Shown here piece after piece: positions 1 through 11,316 of a DNA stretch of 64,000 nt. Origin of the DNA: Hymenoscyphus infarciens (taxonomy: Eukaryota > Ascomycota > Leotiomycetes > Helotiales > Helotiaceae). The first letter of the stretch is position 1. Each line of letters starts with the position of its first letter. Position numbers and translations under genes: made by a program. Under the pieces are notes generated by a model. It had not been told where the DNA came from. It did not search any database and saw nothing but the letters and a program-made list of their open reading frames with translations. The stretch is from assembly GCA_001414345.1 (NCBI GenBank), contig LLCB01000092.1:124001-188000 (forward strand), in the 5' to 3' direction.

Positions 1-1180
1 ACTAAAGGCTCTAATTTAGTCTTCTTAATAAGTGATTTAGCCTTAGAATTTAATAAGTTTAAACCTTTAGACAAAGACGATAATTAAGTTAACCTTTTAC
101 TAGTAGATGTCTTATAAATCGCTAGTAACAGTGACAACGCCTTCTTACTCTTTTTTAGCTTTAGTTTCTTCTCTTTAATAAACAGTAACTTCTTCTTATA
201 AATTACTAGAAAGAAGACGTATATTACTTATTTAAGCTTATATATACTCTTAAGATTAACTACTATTATACTATTCTCTATATCTACTTCTTTAAAGACG
301 TAGATTACTATAGGCTAAGTACTACTTATTAAGATCTTAAATTTAGCCTTTCTACTATTAAACTCCTCTTATAACACTTTCTAATATACTTTATTATACT
401 TAGTATATATATCTAATAAATTAATAAGTTTTTATAAAAACTTATCAACTTAGTCTCTAGTACTAATTAGTATATCTTTCTTAAATTAATAAGTTATTAT
501 AATACTTATAAAAGTAGCCTTTTTTAGAGAACGCTTATATAACTATATATAAACAGTTTAGTAGAAGGTAGCCTTCTTTTAATAGTAAAGATTAAGACTA
601 AAGTTGTCTCTCTTTTTAAGTCGATCTTTTATAGCTTTATTCTTCTTTCTAGCTTTATTTCTTAGCTTAATAGCTTCCTTAGTATAATCTCTAAACTTTA
701 ACAAATTAGTAGTAGAGGAGTTATTACTATTATAATCTCACTAGCGCTTATTATTAGAGAAGAAGAGTAATTTAATCGCTTTCTTACTCTTAAAGATACT
801 CTTAAATTTTATAGTAGGTTTCTTCTAAATTCAAGGCTTTTAGAGCTTAGCTTAAGATATAGTAGTATTTTAGTTATAACTATATTTACTATAAAAGATA
901 CTACTAATAGGCTTTTTATAGGTAAGGTAAAAAGGTATAGTAGTAATAGTATATAGAAGAGGTATATAGAAGAGAATTACAAATCTATAAGTATATAAAA
1001 GTAGCAATGAGAGAATAATAGTAGGATCTAGAATATAAGGCGTATAAGAGCAGGGACCTTAAATCGTACCTTTTCAACGACTATAACTCCTATAATAATT
1101 AAGTATATATAATTTTAGTATAATTAAATAGCCTTAATATATAATTCTCTTAACTTTAAAGTATAATTAAGTATAAAAGG
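1..1180. other. AT-rich RIP-like tract
   Basis: Very AT-rich sequence full of TA and TTA/TAA runs, with CA and TG visibly scarce. This is the pattern left by repeat-induced point mutation of CpA to TpA. No open coding frame of useful length and no recognisable protein remnant. Ordinary composition resumes abruptly around 1190. It is probably a decayed transposon, but I could not see its ends or its class. Confidence 0.6.
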
Positions 1181-1332
1181 TGGTGGTAGAGTACTTTAAA
1201 TTATTATATATTTAGGCGTAAAAAGTCGATTTTCTAAAATGTCCGAGAGGGTCGCTAACAGCCACCATATTTTCGTCGAGGTGTGAGTGGACGGGAGGGG
1301 AGGGGACGGAGAGGATGGTGGGGTAGCTTCGC

Positions 1333-1362
1333 CATGCAGCAGCAGCAGCAGCAGCAGCAGCT
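1333..1362 (+). repeat. (CAG)n trinucleotide repeat
   Basis: About nine CAG units lie roughly 200 bp upstream of the first supported start codon, in the probable promoter or 5' leader of the Alr4036-type gene. It is not inside a coding sequence I support. Confidence 0.7.
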
Positions 1363-1568
1363 CTCTCCACTCCTCTCTACTCGTCATTAACTTTGGATGA
1401 AAAGGCAAGACTCCAGTTTTCAGACCACAAAACAAAACTCATGCTGCCCTCGTAATTCAACCAATTGATTCTTGCTTGATACCCGTACCCGCCCGAAAGA
1501 AGAACGTTGCAACATCTTTCAAAATTGCTTCTATAGCCAATACTCGACTCTTGCGCCTAGTACGCATC

Positions 1569-2447
1569 ATGTCGACCACGGCCACGACCCCTTCAAATGT
1601 TGGTGCTGCACCTTGGAGATCCCTCTTCCTATCACATATCGGAAAGCTGGACTCCCCTGAGTTCGTCTTTAGCTCTCTGGCCGCGACCGACGACAAGAAC
1701 TCACCCACACCATACGTACCGCGAGCCCGATATTGTGTCTTTCGAGGCATGTGGGCGGAACTGCCAGAGAACAAACACAATGATGCGCCCCGGAATGAGC
1801 GAGTCTACGAGAGCGACATGCTTACCATCACCACCGATGTCAGGATGCACAAGGTCCCCGAATTATTCGCCAGTTCCGAGGGTCATGGAGATTTGAGTCA
1901 AAGCCAGGGCAGTGGAGGGGGAGGACCAGTCGAGGCCGTCTTTTGGGTAAAAGATGTCATGACACAATGGCGAATTCGAGGCCATGCATTCATCGTGGGT
2001 CCGGATATCGAAGGTTCGGGCGAGGAATCGAGTGGAACTCGCACGACCAAGAGTAAGATTGGGGAGCGGATGAGGGTGGTGAAGGAAGAGGGCAAGGAGA
2101 CGTGGAGTTGGGCAACAGAACTTACTGCACACTTTGGTAACCTATCTCCCGGCATGCGTGGCAGCTTTAAGAACCCCGCACCTGGTACACCCGTATCCAA
2201 CCCACCTGGAGATAAGTCGTTGGCTCTGGGCCAGAAGGTCTCGGGTTTACATGACGAGGTTGCCAGGAAGAACTTTCGTGTGGTTATTATTAGACCGGAT
2301 GTGGTTGAGCAGACTGATCTGACTGATCCTGACAAAGCGCGCAGATGGAAGTACACCTTCGTCGGGGGAGGGGAAGGGGAAGGAGGGGGGAGTTTACAAC
2401 ACCGAGATGAAGTTGGTGAGTGGAGAGTGGAAGAACTCTGGCCATAG
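1569..2447 (+). CDS. Pyridoxamine 5'-phosphate oxidase-like FMN-binding protein (Alr4036 type)
   Basis: Single-exon gene, 292 residues from the chosen start. The N-terminal APWRSLFLSHIGKL block followed by a PRARYCVFRGMW block, a SDMLTITTDVR(M)HK strand and an AVFWVKDVMTQWRIRG segment are typical of the Pyridox_oxase_2 / Alr4036 family, a split-barrel FMN-binding fold. A conserved late region (SPGMRGSFKNPAPG, then KNFRVVIIRPDVVEQTDL and a C-terminal W-RVEELWP) also fits fungal members. The family resembles pyridoxamine-phosphate oxidases, but its substrate is mostly untested. The frame is open from an ATG at 1476. I prefer the ATG at 1569 because the conserved block starts soon after it and the extra 31 residues look like leader sequence. 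Gly-rich insertions near residues 115-120 and 265-272 are probably surface loops. Confidence 0.85.
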   Translation: MSTTATTPSNVGAAPWRSLFLSHIGKLDSPEFVFSSLAATDDKNSPTPYVPRARYCVFRGMWAELPENKHNDAPRNERVYESDMLTITTDVRMHKVPELFASSEGHGDLSQSQGSGGGGPVEAVFWVKDVMTQWRIRGHAFIVGPDIEGSGEESSGTRTTKSKIGERMRVVKEEGKETWSWATELTAHFGNLSPGMRGSFKNPAPGTPVSNPPGDKSLALGQKVSGLHDEVARKNFRVVIIRPDVVEQTDLTDPDKARRWKYTFVGGGEGEGGGSLQHRDEVGEWRVEELWP

Positions 2448-2578
2448 AGAGAGAGCAATTCAGAGAGGAGAGGATCCTTTGATAGCAGGCATGAGGGGTC
2501 CCATGTTGTTTGTAGCAAAAAGAATGCAAGAAGAGTCTCTTTGACTCGGTTTTCAAGCTGTCTGGGCTTCAGCTTGCT

Positions 2579-3055
2579 TCAAGGAATACTTCTATTTCTT
2601 CTGAAGCAATCTGACTGGTCGTCCTCTCCATCACGCTTTCCAGACTGGATGCGAATGAGCTTGTCTGATTCGGTGGTATTTCCCCTGCTAGCAAAGTCCG
2701 ACCTACGCCGCTTTTCTGCAATTCTGCAAGAACCACGTTTAGACAGGGGGAGAGTCTCATTGTCGCCATCCACCCTGCTAGTTCTCTGGATGCCACGAGA
2801 AATCAACGCCTTGAGGGCCCTTGCTTGGTCTCTTCGAGAACTTCTTGAAACGTCCGTAAGTTCAATCTCACCTCGGAGCTCAGCTGCCGCTTCTGATTTG
2901 GCAGCTGCCAGCCCCGGCTCGGAGGTTGGCATCGGGTTGTTTGCCCTGATGGTACTCGTGTGTTGATCTTGACCTGCAGTCTTTTGACAGTTGGGGGCTG
3001 ACTTGAGAGGCGACAAAGGTCTCTCTGCTTGCTCGGCTTGCTCTTTCGTGTGCAT
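2579..3055 (-). CDS. Weak hypothetical ORF, 158 residues
   Basis: An open frame on the minus strand, convergent to the FMN-binding protein gene and ending about 130 bp from its stop. The translation is hydrophilic and rich in Arg, Ser, Glu and Lys, with no hydrophobic core, signal peptide or recognisable domain. Its composition is closer to a real disordered fungal protein than the overlapping frames, but a 141-residue ORF also exists on the opposite strand, so coding status is uncertain. No splice sites force a longer model. Confidence 0.2.
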   Translation of the reverse strand: MHTKEQAEQAERPLSPLKSAPNCQKTAGQDQHTSTIRANNPMPTSEPGLAAAKSEAAAELRGEIELTDVSRSSRRDQARALKALISRGIQRTSRVDGDNETLPLSKRGSCRIAEKRRRSDFASRGNTTESDKLIRIQSGKRDGEDDQSDCFRRNRSIP

Positions 3056-4165
3056 GTCCCTGGACCTCTCGTCTCCTTTCCCCTTCTAGCTAGAAGAGGC
3101 CTGCTTTTCGCCGAACATATGAAGTCCAACACACTTTGCGAATCTACCCGGTTCGGGACGTTGAAATAATCTACTCCACCATCAAGAGGAAGCGTCAGAA
3201 GATCAAAAGGAACAGCAACGTCAATTCCTGTGCCGCCTGGGCGCGTAAGCTTTATCCAGCAGGACCGAATGCAACGTCAAAAATCTGGAGACATTACCTG
3301 TACGGACACTTGGGAAAGATCCACTGATATACAGCTTTTGACAGCGAATAGCGACTCGTACGACCACCACCAACCGGCAACATGTACCGTTCGCACAGAG
3401 CAAGCTGACAACATCATCACAGCGTCTTGTGCCCTTAGCCAGTGGCCCGTCCCGCAGTGCAGGAGGATGGCTTACCGGGGCTTGACCGTTAGGTGATGAG
3501 ATGAGGTGAAAAGTTGGAAGTTCGTGGGGGTTTTCGCAAAAATCTGCCTTGTGGAGGAGAGGATCTGCTCTCGAGATAGCATCATAACTTCATAAGCAGA
3601 GGCGCATGAAGAAGGAACAATGGCGCTCGTTTCAACAGACTTTGGTCCGTAGGGCTCATGTCGATCGGATTCTAGGATGCAGAGTAAGTGTACAAATTCT
3701 GCACCTCGAAGTTTCCCGCCGGCAGTCACACGACGATATTGCGTTGAAATTATATCCATCCAACCAGACAATGGCCATAGCCGGCGGCAGATGGATGGGG
3801 CCAGGCAACCGCAATATATCGAGCGGAATTTGCCGTGTTCTTATATTTACGGGAGAAGCTTTTCCCCCATCTTTACATACTTTCCCTATATGAAATGCAA
3901 TAATTGCTCAAGAGGGCTGTAAAGAGACTTGTCAGGTTGTCACCCTGCATTGGTGTTGACCAGGGGCTTTTCTTGCGGCCGTACTCCGCCCTCGATGGGG
4001 GTTGATTGGTTGATTGGAGCCAAAAAGAACAATCAAACAGAGACTGCAACTCAAACATCAGGGGGGGGGGGCAGATTGCCGGCTCGCTTGAAGCTTCCGA
4101 TGCTGAACCAGATCTGTAGATCTCTGCTTGAGGTAATGATGGGCGTTGATAGCTTCCCGCTCGCT
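3056..4165. other. Intergenic stretch without supported gene
   Basis: Ordinary base composition with several short overlapping ORFs on both strands (each below 110 codons), none with a recognisable domain or convincing splice structure. A run of ten or more G occurs near 4062. The stretch ends at the TA target site of the mariner-like element. Confidence 0.5.
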
Positions 4166-4167
4166 TA

Positions 4168-4258
4168 CGGAGGACGCGGTCAAAAGTATGGAGAATACAG
4201 GGCTGTATACTGTAGGGGTGCTCTAAAAGGTAGTAGGTGCTCTGAAGCTACTTTTTAG
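4168..4258 (+). repeat. Left terminal inverted repeat of mariner-like element
   Basis: 91 bp, matching the reverse complement of 6171-6260 except for a handful of transitions and one inserted base. It is flanked on the left by TA. Confidence 0.88.
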
Positions 4259-6170
4259 TCGGTTTAGAGGTTATTTTATTAGAGCTTTTTTGAGGCTATT
4301 TATACTAATTATATACTTTTAGCTTCTCTTTACCTAATAATCTACCTTCTTTATACTTATTACCCCCTTTAAGCTTAATAATCTCTTTAATATACCTTAG
4401 AATATACTTAATCTATACTTATATCTTCTCCTATAGTATATCTTTCTAATACTTAATCTATACTTCTTTTAATACTTTCTTAGTATTAATTAGCCTCTCT
4501 TTTATTATTTCTCTCTTTATCTAGTACTAAGTCGGCTCTATAACGTTAAGATTAGGAGAGTTTCCTAGCTAAAGAAGCTTATATATAGTATATATACTAA
4601 AGACCTTTTATTATTCTTAGTAAGTATAAGTAGAGGTATTATCTTCTTATACTAAAGTCCTTAGCTAATTCTCTTTATATTTTTATATAAAAGGAAAAAG
4701 TAAAGAACGTAGAATCTTCTCTTAATATTAGTACTAGTTTATTCTTCCTTATCTCTTTTTTAAAATAATAAGACTAGTAGATTCTTTATACTTAAATAGA
4801 GGGCGAAGTATATTAATAAGAGGTTAGAGAGTTTCTTTGTAATACTTCTTTTAGTACTAAGTCTTTACTATTTTAATATCTCGTTGTTTTTAGTCTATCT
4901 TTACTTATTATTTCGTATTTTAAAGAGCCTTCTATTTCTTCTTATCTTAAAAGAACTAAGCAGTATTCTATATTATAATATCTCTCTTATATTCCTCTTT
5001 CTTTTTCTTCGTCTCTTTTTCCTAGATATAATAAGACCTCTTTATATTATAAGAGAAAGAGCTCTACTATATAAACTTACTAAACCCTTTCTACTAATAT
5101 ATAATAATATATTAGTAATATATCTCCTTCTTTATTTTCTATACTCTTCTTTACTCTTTTATCTCTCCTTTCTAGACCGACGTCTTATTAGTAAAGATAA
5201 CGTTCTTTTAATTCTTTAAAATCTACTTCTTATAAAGTAAATACTAGTCTAAATAAGCCTTCTTTTACTACTTATTTAGACCTAGTTTTATCGTTCTTTT
5301 ATATACTTAGTATCTCTTACTTCTTATTAACTAATAAATAGTACTTAGAGATAGGCTCTCTTCTTTTATATAGCTAGAAGTCTCTTAAACTTCTTACGTA
5401 ATTCGCTAATATAACTACTCTCTTATTATACTATTCTTAGTTATAACTTTAAGAATATAAAGCCAAATCTTCTCTACTATTAGTAGCCTTCTAGAGCAGA
5501 GTTTATCGTTTATATACCAGGTCTCTATATTCGTTCCTAGAATCTACTCTCTCTCTTTAGCTTTAACTCGTAGCTTATAAATACTAGACTAAGAGATACC
5601 GGTTCAGGTAGTAATCTCTTCTATCTTAAACCTATAGTTAAAGAGAGAGAGAGTAGTAACTCTTACTTCTACTAAATTTTACTTCTTCTCTTTAGACTAG
5701 CTAGAATAAGAAATAGATATTACTATAAAAGTAATATTAACTACTTATTACATAATAATAGTTAGTAGGAGAATAGTAGCTAGACAAAGTAAGATAGAAA
5801 GTATAAAAAGAGAGGGAATAGAGTCTAGAGTATAAGAGACGTTCTATAAATAAGTATCTAGGTCCTCTAATTCAAGCCTACTATAAGAGTCCTCTTCTTC
5901 TTTATTATCGTCGTTATTAGAAAGATTATAATCTAAATTATATTTAGAGTTATAATCTTATAAATAGCTATTATTATCTTTTAAAAGAAGACTTTCTTTA
6001 TTACTTAAAAATTTAGACATTTTACTAGTAAAAAGGCTAGTAAAAGAGCTTTAAAGATAGAGTAAGTAAAGAAGAAACTAGTATTTAAATTTAAAAAGAA
6101 TATATTAAATAATAGAGTTATAGGATAATTTATAAGAAGGACCCCTCTATAGACTTGCTAAAAAGAGGGG

Positions 6171-6260
6171 CTAAAAAGTAGCTTTAGGGCATCTACCACC
6201 TTTAGGGCACCCCTACAGTATATAGCCCTGTATTCTCCATACTTTTGACCGCGTCCTCCG
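6171..6260 (-). repeat. Right terminal inverted repeat of mariner-like element
   Basis: 90 bp, inverted copy of 4168-4258, flanked on the right by TA. Removing the element and one TA joins ordinary-composition sequence on both sides. Confidence 0.88.
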
Positions 6261-6262
6261 TA

Positions 6263-7611
6263 TGGATATTGACGAAGAGTGTGGTGCGGCGCGGCTCCGA
6301 GGGTTGACGTTGAAAACGTATCAACTGGAAGAAAACACGTACGCAACATGACCTTTTACTTCCCCCGTCTTTCATTGCCCTCGTATTTCCGAGAACCCAA
6401 AGGAGTAATTATGAGATGTTTGTACCTATGCACTGTTGCGACAGACAGACAAATGAAATGCCGTGAGACTTCCCTCTTAGTCGCCACGGTCGCTTGGCAG
6501 GGCTGGCTATCCCGCATTCGGCACCGGTTGGCGAGCCGGTGGTGGTGGAGAAGGGGCGGTGGAGGGATGGAGAGATGGAGAGTTCTCAGCCTATCGGGTT
6601 TCCATTTCAGCTTGGAAAAGCTCAACGCTGCTTTTTAAAGGTCTGCAAGGCAAGACTGCAACATGCTCAGAAATGCCCCCATAAAAGACAGTAGCGGTTC
6701 CTCCAAGACCCCTACTGCAGCGGGTGAGCGACACGGTGCATTCAGATCTTCATGTCTCAATTGATTTGTTACTGTACTGTCCGTACGAATTATAGACGAC
6801 ACAGGTGACAGGCCTCCACCACCACCAACATCAATTGCACTTGATTGCAACATGCACGCATACACGCATACACGCATACATACGCAAAACATCCTGGTGG
6901 TTGACGGGCGTCCCTGTTATGGTTGCATTCGAATCGGAGCCTTACCACCATCCGAACACCTCTCGAGTTAATACAAAAGAGTATCTTACCCGTGGTCGTG
7001 TGCTTCGCAAGCAAACAAAAAAAAAACAACGGAAATTGAATTTAAATTGCACGGCACTTTTGTCATAAATTCGAGCACTTTAGCTTTATCAGATTGCGGC
7101 ACAAGTCCCTAGTACTGTACTTGGTACTACTTACTTGTTTATACAATCAGGAAGTGGGGGTTAACCTTACTTGGAACCTAGCACCTAGCACCTAGCACCT
7201 ACCTTGATACCCGTCCTCCCCTGTCCTGTCCGCATCTTTTTTTATGAGAGCGAGCCCTCTGTCACACCAAAGAGACGAGAGCTTGTTCTGGGAGTACGAG
7301 ACGAGTATTTACACTTACGCTGCTGCTGCTGCTCCTCCTCCTCCTCCTCCTCCTCCGGACAACCGATCAACCCCATTCATTGTCCTCCTCAGCCCTCGTC
7401 AAAGCTCAGGATGCCTTTTTAATAGCCTTGGTGTTCCTCCTTCACGAGCGTCTACTACACCACACCCACCGAGTCCGCACTTCTAGCTTCTAGCTATACT
7501 TGTTTGCATGCCTCATCCCCCCCCTGCATAATCATCATCAATTGCCAGAACCCCTCCACACCCACACCCACACCTCACTTAGTCCCCCCTCTACCGCTGC
7601 ATTCCACAACC
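6263..7611. other. Intergenic region and upstream leader of the 446-residue gene
   Basis: Normal composition, with short overlapping ORFs but no recognisable gene. It contains a small GCATACAC-type repeat near 6853-6885, three direct CCTAGCA units near 7178-7200, and a (CTG)4-(CTC)n tract near 7318-7357. The last 250 bp are pyrimidine-rich, as is common in fungal promoters and 5' leaders. Confidence 0.5.
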
Positions 7612-8952
7612 ATGGCAACAGCAGCTTTCTCCATCATAGAGGCCCTAGATACCCTCCGCACATCTATTCCCACATGGAATGAACGTCTCGACGAGTTGAA
7701 CGGTCAAATAGCGCTACGCCAAATCGAACTCGCACGCCTAGACGCCCAGGAAGAAAATAGTCAACGCCCCCCCTCAAACCGCTCCCTCAGGAACAAAGGC
7801 TCAACAGAATCCCTCCGTCCCAAAGACGGAGATGACAACAACCCATTTGCCATCCAAGATACCCCCGACTCAATACCCATATCCCCTCTCGAAATGCCCA
7901 AACCCTCCGAATCCACCCCCATCTCCCCCAATCGCCGCTCAAGCTCCTCCATAAAACGACCCAAATCCTCCCGACCCCCGAATTCGAACGAAAACTACCG
8001 CGAAACCCCCACCTCTACCCCACGGCAAGTTTCCAACTCGAAATCCCCGCCTCAGGCACATTCCCGAAATGTGTTGCGGAAACGAAGAACAGATTCAATG
8101 GCCTCCGGGGAATCAGGTGTAACATCCAAACACCGAACCCGCTCCATGATAATAGTCTACTACGACAGCGCCGTCCAAACCGCCTTTGAAGAGCTCGTCA
8201 AATTCGTCAGTGGAAGCCGGAATTCGATGCGAAAAGGCAAGATGGCAGCAAAAATGGCCGAGATGAAACGAGCTGCGGAATTGGAAGTCGAACAGGATGA
8301 GGAAGAGGAAGAGGAGACGAATTTTTTGAATAACAAGAATAGCGGGGCATTGGCTGCGGGTAGTAAGGCGATACCCCCTGGGTTATCATCAGATCCTCTG
8401 GCTGTGGGTTCAGATGAAGATGAAGATGACGATCTAGCGTTACCACAACTTAAATTCGTATCAACAAGACAGATGGGACCCCCAAAGCCAAGCAAAGGAC
8501 CGGATCAATCAAGTAAACTGCTAGGCGCCGGTTTACGAAGAGGATACAGAAGAGGAGGAGCCGGCGACGCACCAGACATCTTCGACGAGTTGGATAAAGG
8601 TCTGGAATGGTGTCAAAGCCAATGTGAAGCCGGAGCTCACAATTTCCTACGAGAAGGCGAATGTGGGACTGAAATCACCATTATCAAAGCCAAACTCGTG
8701 GAGGTTAAAGCTGCAGCGGAGAAGGAGATTGAAAGATTAAAGAAGGAACCTCCTGCGCCCTCTGGCAATCTCTCTGTTAAACGGCCGACACCTCGTTCGA
8801 TGCCGCCTAAAAGTAGGGAGTTGAAACAACCGCAGGTGCGGCGGGAGCTTGCCACGACGAAAGAATTAGAGGTCGATGATGAGATGGATGATGAAGGCAT
8901 GGGGGGGATGGAAAGTCCGCCGAAATTAGTCTTCAAGAGGTCTGGAGAGTAA
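7612..8952 (+). CDS. Conserved-looking hypothetical protein, 446 residues
   Basis: Intronless open frame. I chose the ATG at 7612 because it sits in a good fungal context (CAACCATGGC) and begins MATAAFSIIEALDTLRTSIPTW, an amphipathic start. The frame continues 36 codons further upstream, but that part is low-complexity Pro/Thr/His. Residues about 75-190 are Ser/Pro-rich and look disordered. Residues about 245-260 are a Glu-rich acidic run, with a further acidic patch near 290. The ordered C-terminal part has DIFDELDKGLEWCQSQCEAG followed by a Lys/Glu-rich helix that could be a coiled coil. I do not recognise a catalytic motif or named family. It is probably an intracellular, possibly nuclear, structural or adaptor protein, but that is only an impression. 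Confidence 0.75.
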   Translation: MATAAFSIIEALDTLRTSIPTWNERLDELNGQIALRQIELARLDAQEENSQRPPSNRSLRNKGSTESLRPKDGDDNNPFAIQDTPDSIPISPLEMPKPSESTPISPNRRSSSSIKRPKSSRPPNSNENYRETPTSTPRQVSNSKSPPQAHSRNVLRKRRTDSMASGESGVTSKHRTRSMIIVYYDSAVQTAFEELVKFVSGSRNSMRKGKMAAKMAEMKRAAELEVEQDEEEEEETNFLNNKNSGALAAGSKAIPPGLSSDPLAVGSDEDEDDDLALPQLKFVSTRQMGPPKPSKGPDQSSKLLGAGLRRGYRRGGAGDAPDIFDELDKGLEWCQSQCEAGAHNFLREGECGTEITIIKAKLVEVKAAAEKEIERLKKEPPAPSGNLSVKRPTPRSMPPKSRELKQPQVRRELATTKELEVDDEMDDEGMGGMESPPKLVFKRSGE

Positions 8953-9798
8953 TGGTTTGGCGAGAGAGCAATTTATGACGATCGCATGGTAGTTGGAGAG
9001 GAAAAGCATTTTTATTATTATTATATACCCCTGGGTTTTCCTTTATGGGGATGATGGGACATGACAGCGGCAAAATAGATATCCATATACCGAGTTGGAA
9101 TGGAAATGGAAATGGAAATGGGACAGGTGGAACTTATGGATGGAAAAAGAGTTGGGCATGGCGTATTAGCGGATAGGTGGGAAAAAAGACAAACAAATAT
9201 ATGATAATTAATGACCCTATACAACTCATCGCTTACAGGTGAACCTTCCCCCCCCTACTCCCACTCGGTCTTTTTCTCAATCTTAGTCCATGGAATGGAA
9301 GGACCATTCCATGTTCATCTTGTCACTGACTCACTCTGACAATTCCAGGATGAGATATAAATATTAAAAATTTAACATTTTACACCCCCTCAGAGAATAC
9401 TATCCTCCTAAACTTATTTTCCCGCATGGAATAGTGAAGTAGTCTGTCTAACTATAATAAACAACTTAAACTTCTCTCCTATTCCCGCGAAGACAAATTC
9501 TCCTTCTCATTTCAAGAATTTTTTTATAATAGTAATTTTTGGTATCTAACAACTTAACTTTGCTCCCCCTTTCTTGTGATTTACGTTGAAAACAAAAAGG
9601 AATGGAATGAATATAGAGTAGAAGTCTAAGTTAGAGACTAGAAGGAAGGAAGGCAGAGCTAAAGTAAAGTAAAGTAAGGTAAAGTAAGGTAAAGTAACTT
9701 TCGCGAAGAGTCGTATACTACCTGGTCTTCTTTCTACTCGACCTTTTCTACTTTGGAAATCTTATAGATAAGGAAGGAGACTGACACTGATTATTTAT
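8953..9798. other. Intergenic 3' flank with simple repeats
   Basis: Contains a GGAAAT-type repeat at about 9096-9121 and an AAAGTAAAGTAAGGT-type repeat at about 9659-9698. AT content rises after about 9350. No gene seen. Confidence 0.5.
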
Positions 9799-10328
9799 AC
9801 GTTAATTGACATAAATGCTACCTTTTTAATTATTAAAGATAGAAATGCTACCTAATTTATTTATTTCTAATAGAAATGCTACGCTTATGCTATTCATTTA
9901 TTTAGTAGTAGTTTTACTACTAAAATAATGAATTAGGAATAGTAGCCTTTATGTCTAAAATAGGTGGCACTTCTGTTAGTAGAAGTATTTTAATAATTTA
10001 TATATTTATATATACTAATATACTAAAAAATTAATAAATCAAATAAATCTATCTATATTATATATACTTTAAGAGTATTACTATATATGTTTTAGTATTA
10101 TTTTTAGGAATGTCTTTACTTAGAGAAGGTCTATATATACTTAGTCACTATTCACTATTTTTAAGCAGAGATTCACCTAAAAAGAGTGAATAGTAACTAA
10201 TAGATATACTACTATTTTACTTATATTAAATAAATAGTATAAGAGTAGTATTTCTATTAGAAATAAATTAATTAGATAGTATTTCTGTCTTTATTAATTA
10301 AAAAAGTAGTATTTATATTAATTACCGT
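9799..10328. mobile_element. MITE-like inverted-repeat element
   Basis: About 105 bp at 9799-9903 matches the reverse complement of about 10225-10328 with many transition differences. Both arms start ACG(T/G)TAATT and contain the repeated phrase AAATGCTAC / AAATACTAC. The roughly 530-bp unit has no coding capacity. I could not define a clean target-site duplication, so the superfamily is open. The AT-rich, CA-poor composition indicates RIP after the arms formed. Confidence 0.6.
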
Positions 10329-10634
10329 TTATTAAATAAGTGAAATAGGTGATATATCAGTGTTATTATATATAAGTTATAGTGAAATTCGTTAGATATA
10401 GATAGGCGGTTAGCTATACGATCGATATTTATTATTTCGGATTATTAGAGTATTCTAATATATATATATTATATAAATATAAGACGTTTTAATACTCTCT
10501 TATCTAAAAAGTTAACGATGAAATAATTAATTCTCGACTTTTTTTAACGTTATATAGTGCTTTTTAGTATATACTAAATAACAAATTATAAGACTTATAT
10601 TCTACTATTAGAGCGTTAGAGCGTCCTGGATATA

Positions 10635-10863
10635 CTAAAAAGTCGGAATCAACTAAATCGTAAATCGCAAATCGCAAATCGCAAATCGCAAATCGTAAAT
10701 CTTAAATCGTAAATCGTAAATCGTAAATCGTAAATTATAAAGTAGAGTTAAACTTAATAATTATATTTGCTACTTCTTAGTCTCTCTCTCTTACTACTCT
10801 TTCTATATTATATAAATATAAAAGTATAGAAGAGAGAGAGAGAGGGAGAGAGGGAGAGAGAGG

Positions 10864-10896
<33 letters not shown>

Positions 10897-10967
10897 CGAG
10901 TAAATATTTCAGTAGAAAGTTTTTCCTAGTATAGGTAAGAGGAGTTTAGTAAAAGTAGTAAATAATC

Positions 10968-11016
<49 letters not shown>

Positions 11017-11316
11017 ATCTAGAAATAATAGGAAGAATACAATATAATAGTAAGAAGACAGTAGTGAGGAGGCGATAGTAAGAGGGTAATATTAAGAGAG
11101 TAATATCGCTACTATATATATAATATATGTTTTATTATCTTTCTCTATTCTCTAATTAGCTAGTTATAATAGTTAAGACTATCTAACCTAAATATAAAGA
11201 GGGGGAAGGAGAGAGATGGAATTTAAATTAGAAATTATTCTCTTTTATACTTATAGAAAGTAACGATATACGATTTGCGATTTCCTATTTACGATTTAGT
11301 CAATCCGACTTTTTAG
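10635..11316. mobile_element. TA-flanked inverted-repeat element, copy A
   Basis: 682-bp unit with ends CTAAAAAGTCGGAATC... and ...CCGACTTTTTAG, each beside a TA (10633-10634 and 11317-11318). Behind the left end is an array of 7-bp units of AAATCG(T/C) (about 10655-10738); inverted copies of the same unit lie before the right end. The middle holds a long GA tract (about 10827-10891), a conserved AGGTAAGAGGAGTTTA segment (about 10934-10950) and a CT tract (about 10966-11010). No coding capacity. The layout matches copy B, so the two define one family. Confidence 0.75.
10655..10738 (+). repeat. 7-bp tandem array (AAATCGT/AAATCGC)
   Basis: About a dozen 7-bp units inside the left end of copy A. 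The same unit recurs next to every end of copies A and B, so it is a subterminal repeat of this element family and not a telomere or CRISPR array. Confidence 0.85.

Larger units (their letters stand above)
4168..6260. mobile_element. RIP-mutated Tc1/mariner (Fot1-like) DNA transposon
   Basis: A 2093-bp element bounded by about 90-bp terminal inverted repeats (4168-4258 and 6171-6260) that begin CGGAGGACGCGGTCAAAAG at both ends. The repeats differ by a few transitions (for example G/A and C/T) and one indel. Each end abuts a TA dinucleotide (4166-4167 and 6261-6262), the target-site duplication typical of the Tc1/mariner superfamily. The size matches fungal Fot1/pogo-type elements. The interior is very AT-rich and CA/TG-depleted, so the transposase frame is destroyed. 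A 111-codon Leu/Ile/Phe-rich ORF at 4884-5219 is an artefact of that mutation. Superfamily assignment rests on TSD, TIR and length, not on a readable transposase. Confidence 0.85.

Noticed and set aside
4884..5219. 111-codon Leu/Ile/Phe-rich ORF that looks like a membrane protein
   Set aside because: It lies inside the AT-saturated interior of the mariner-like element. The composition is a product of CA-to-TA mutation, and there is no start context or family resemblance.
10655..10738. 7-bp AAATCGT array as a telomere-like or CRISPR-like repeat
   Set aside because: Units are contiguous with no spacers, and the same array marks each end of two transposon copies, so it is a subterminal repeat of that element.
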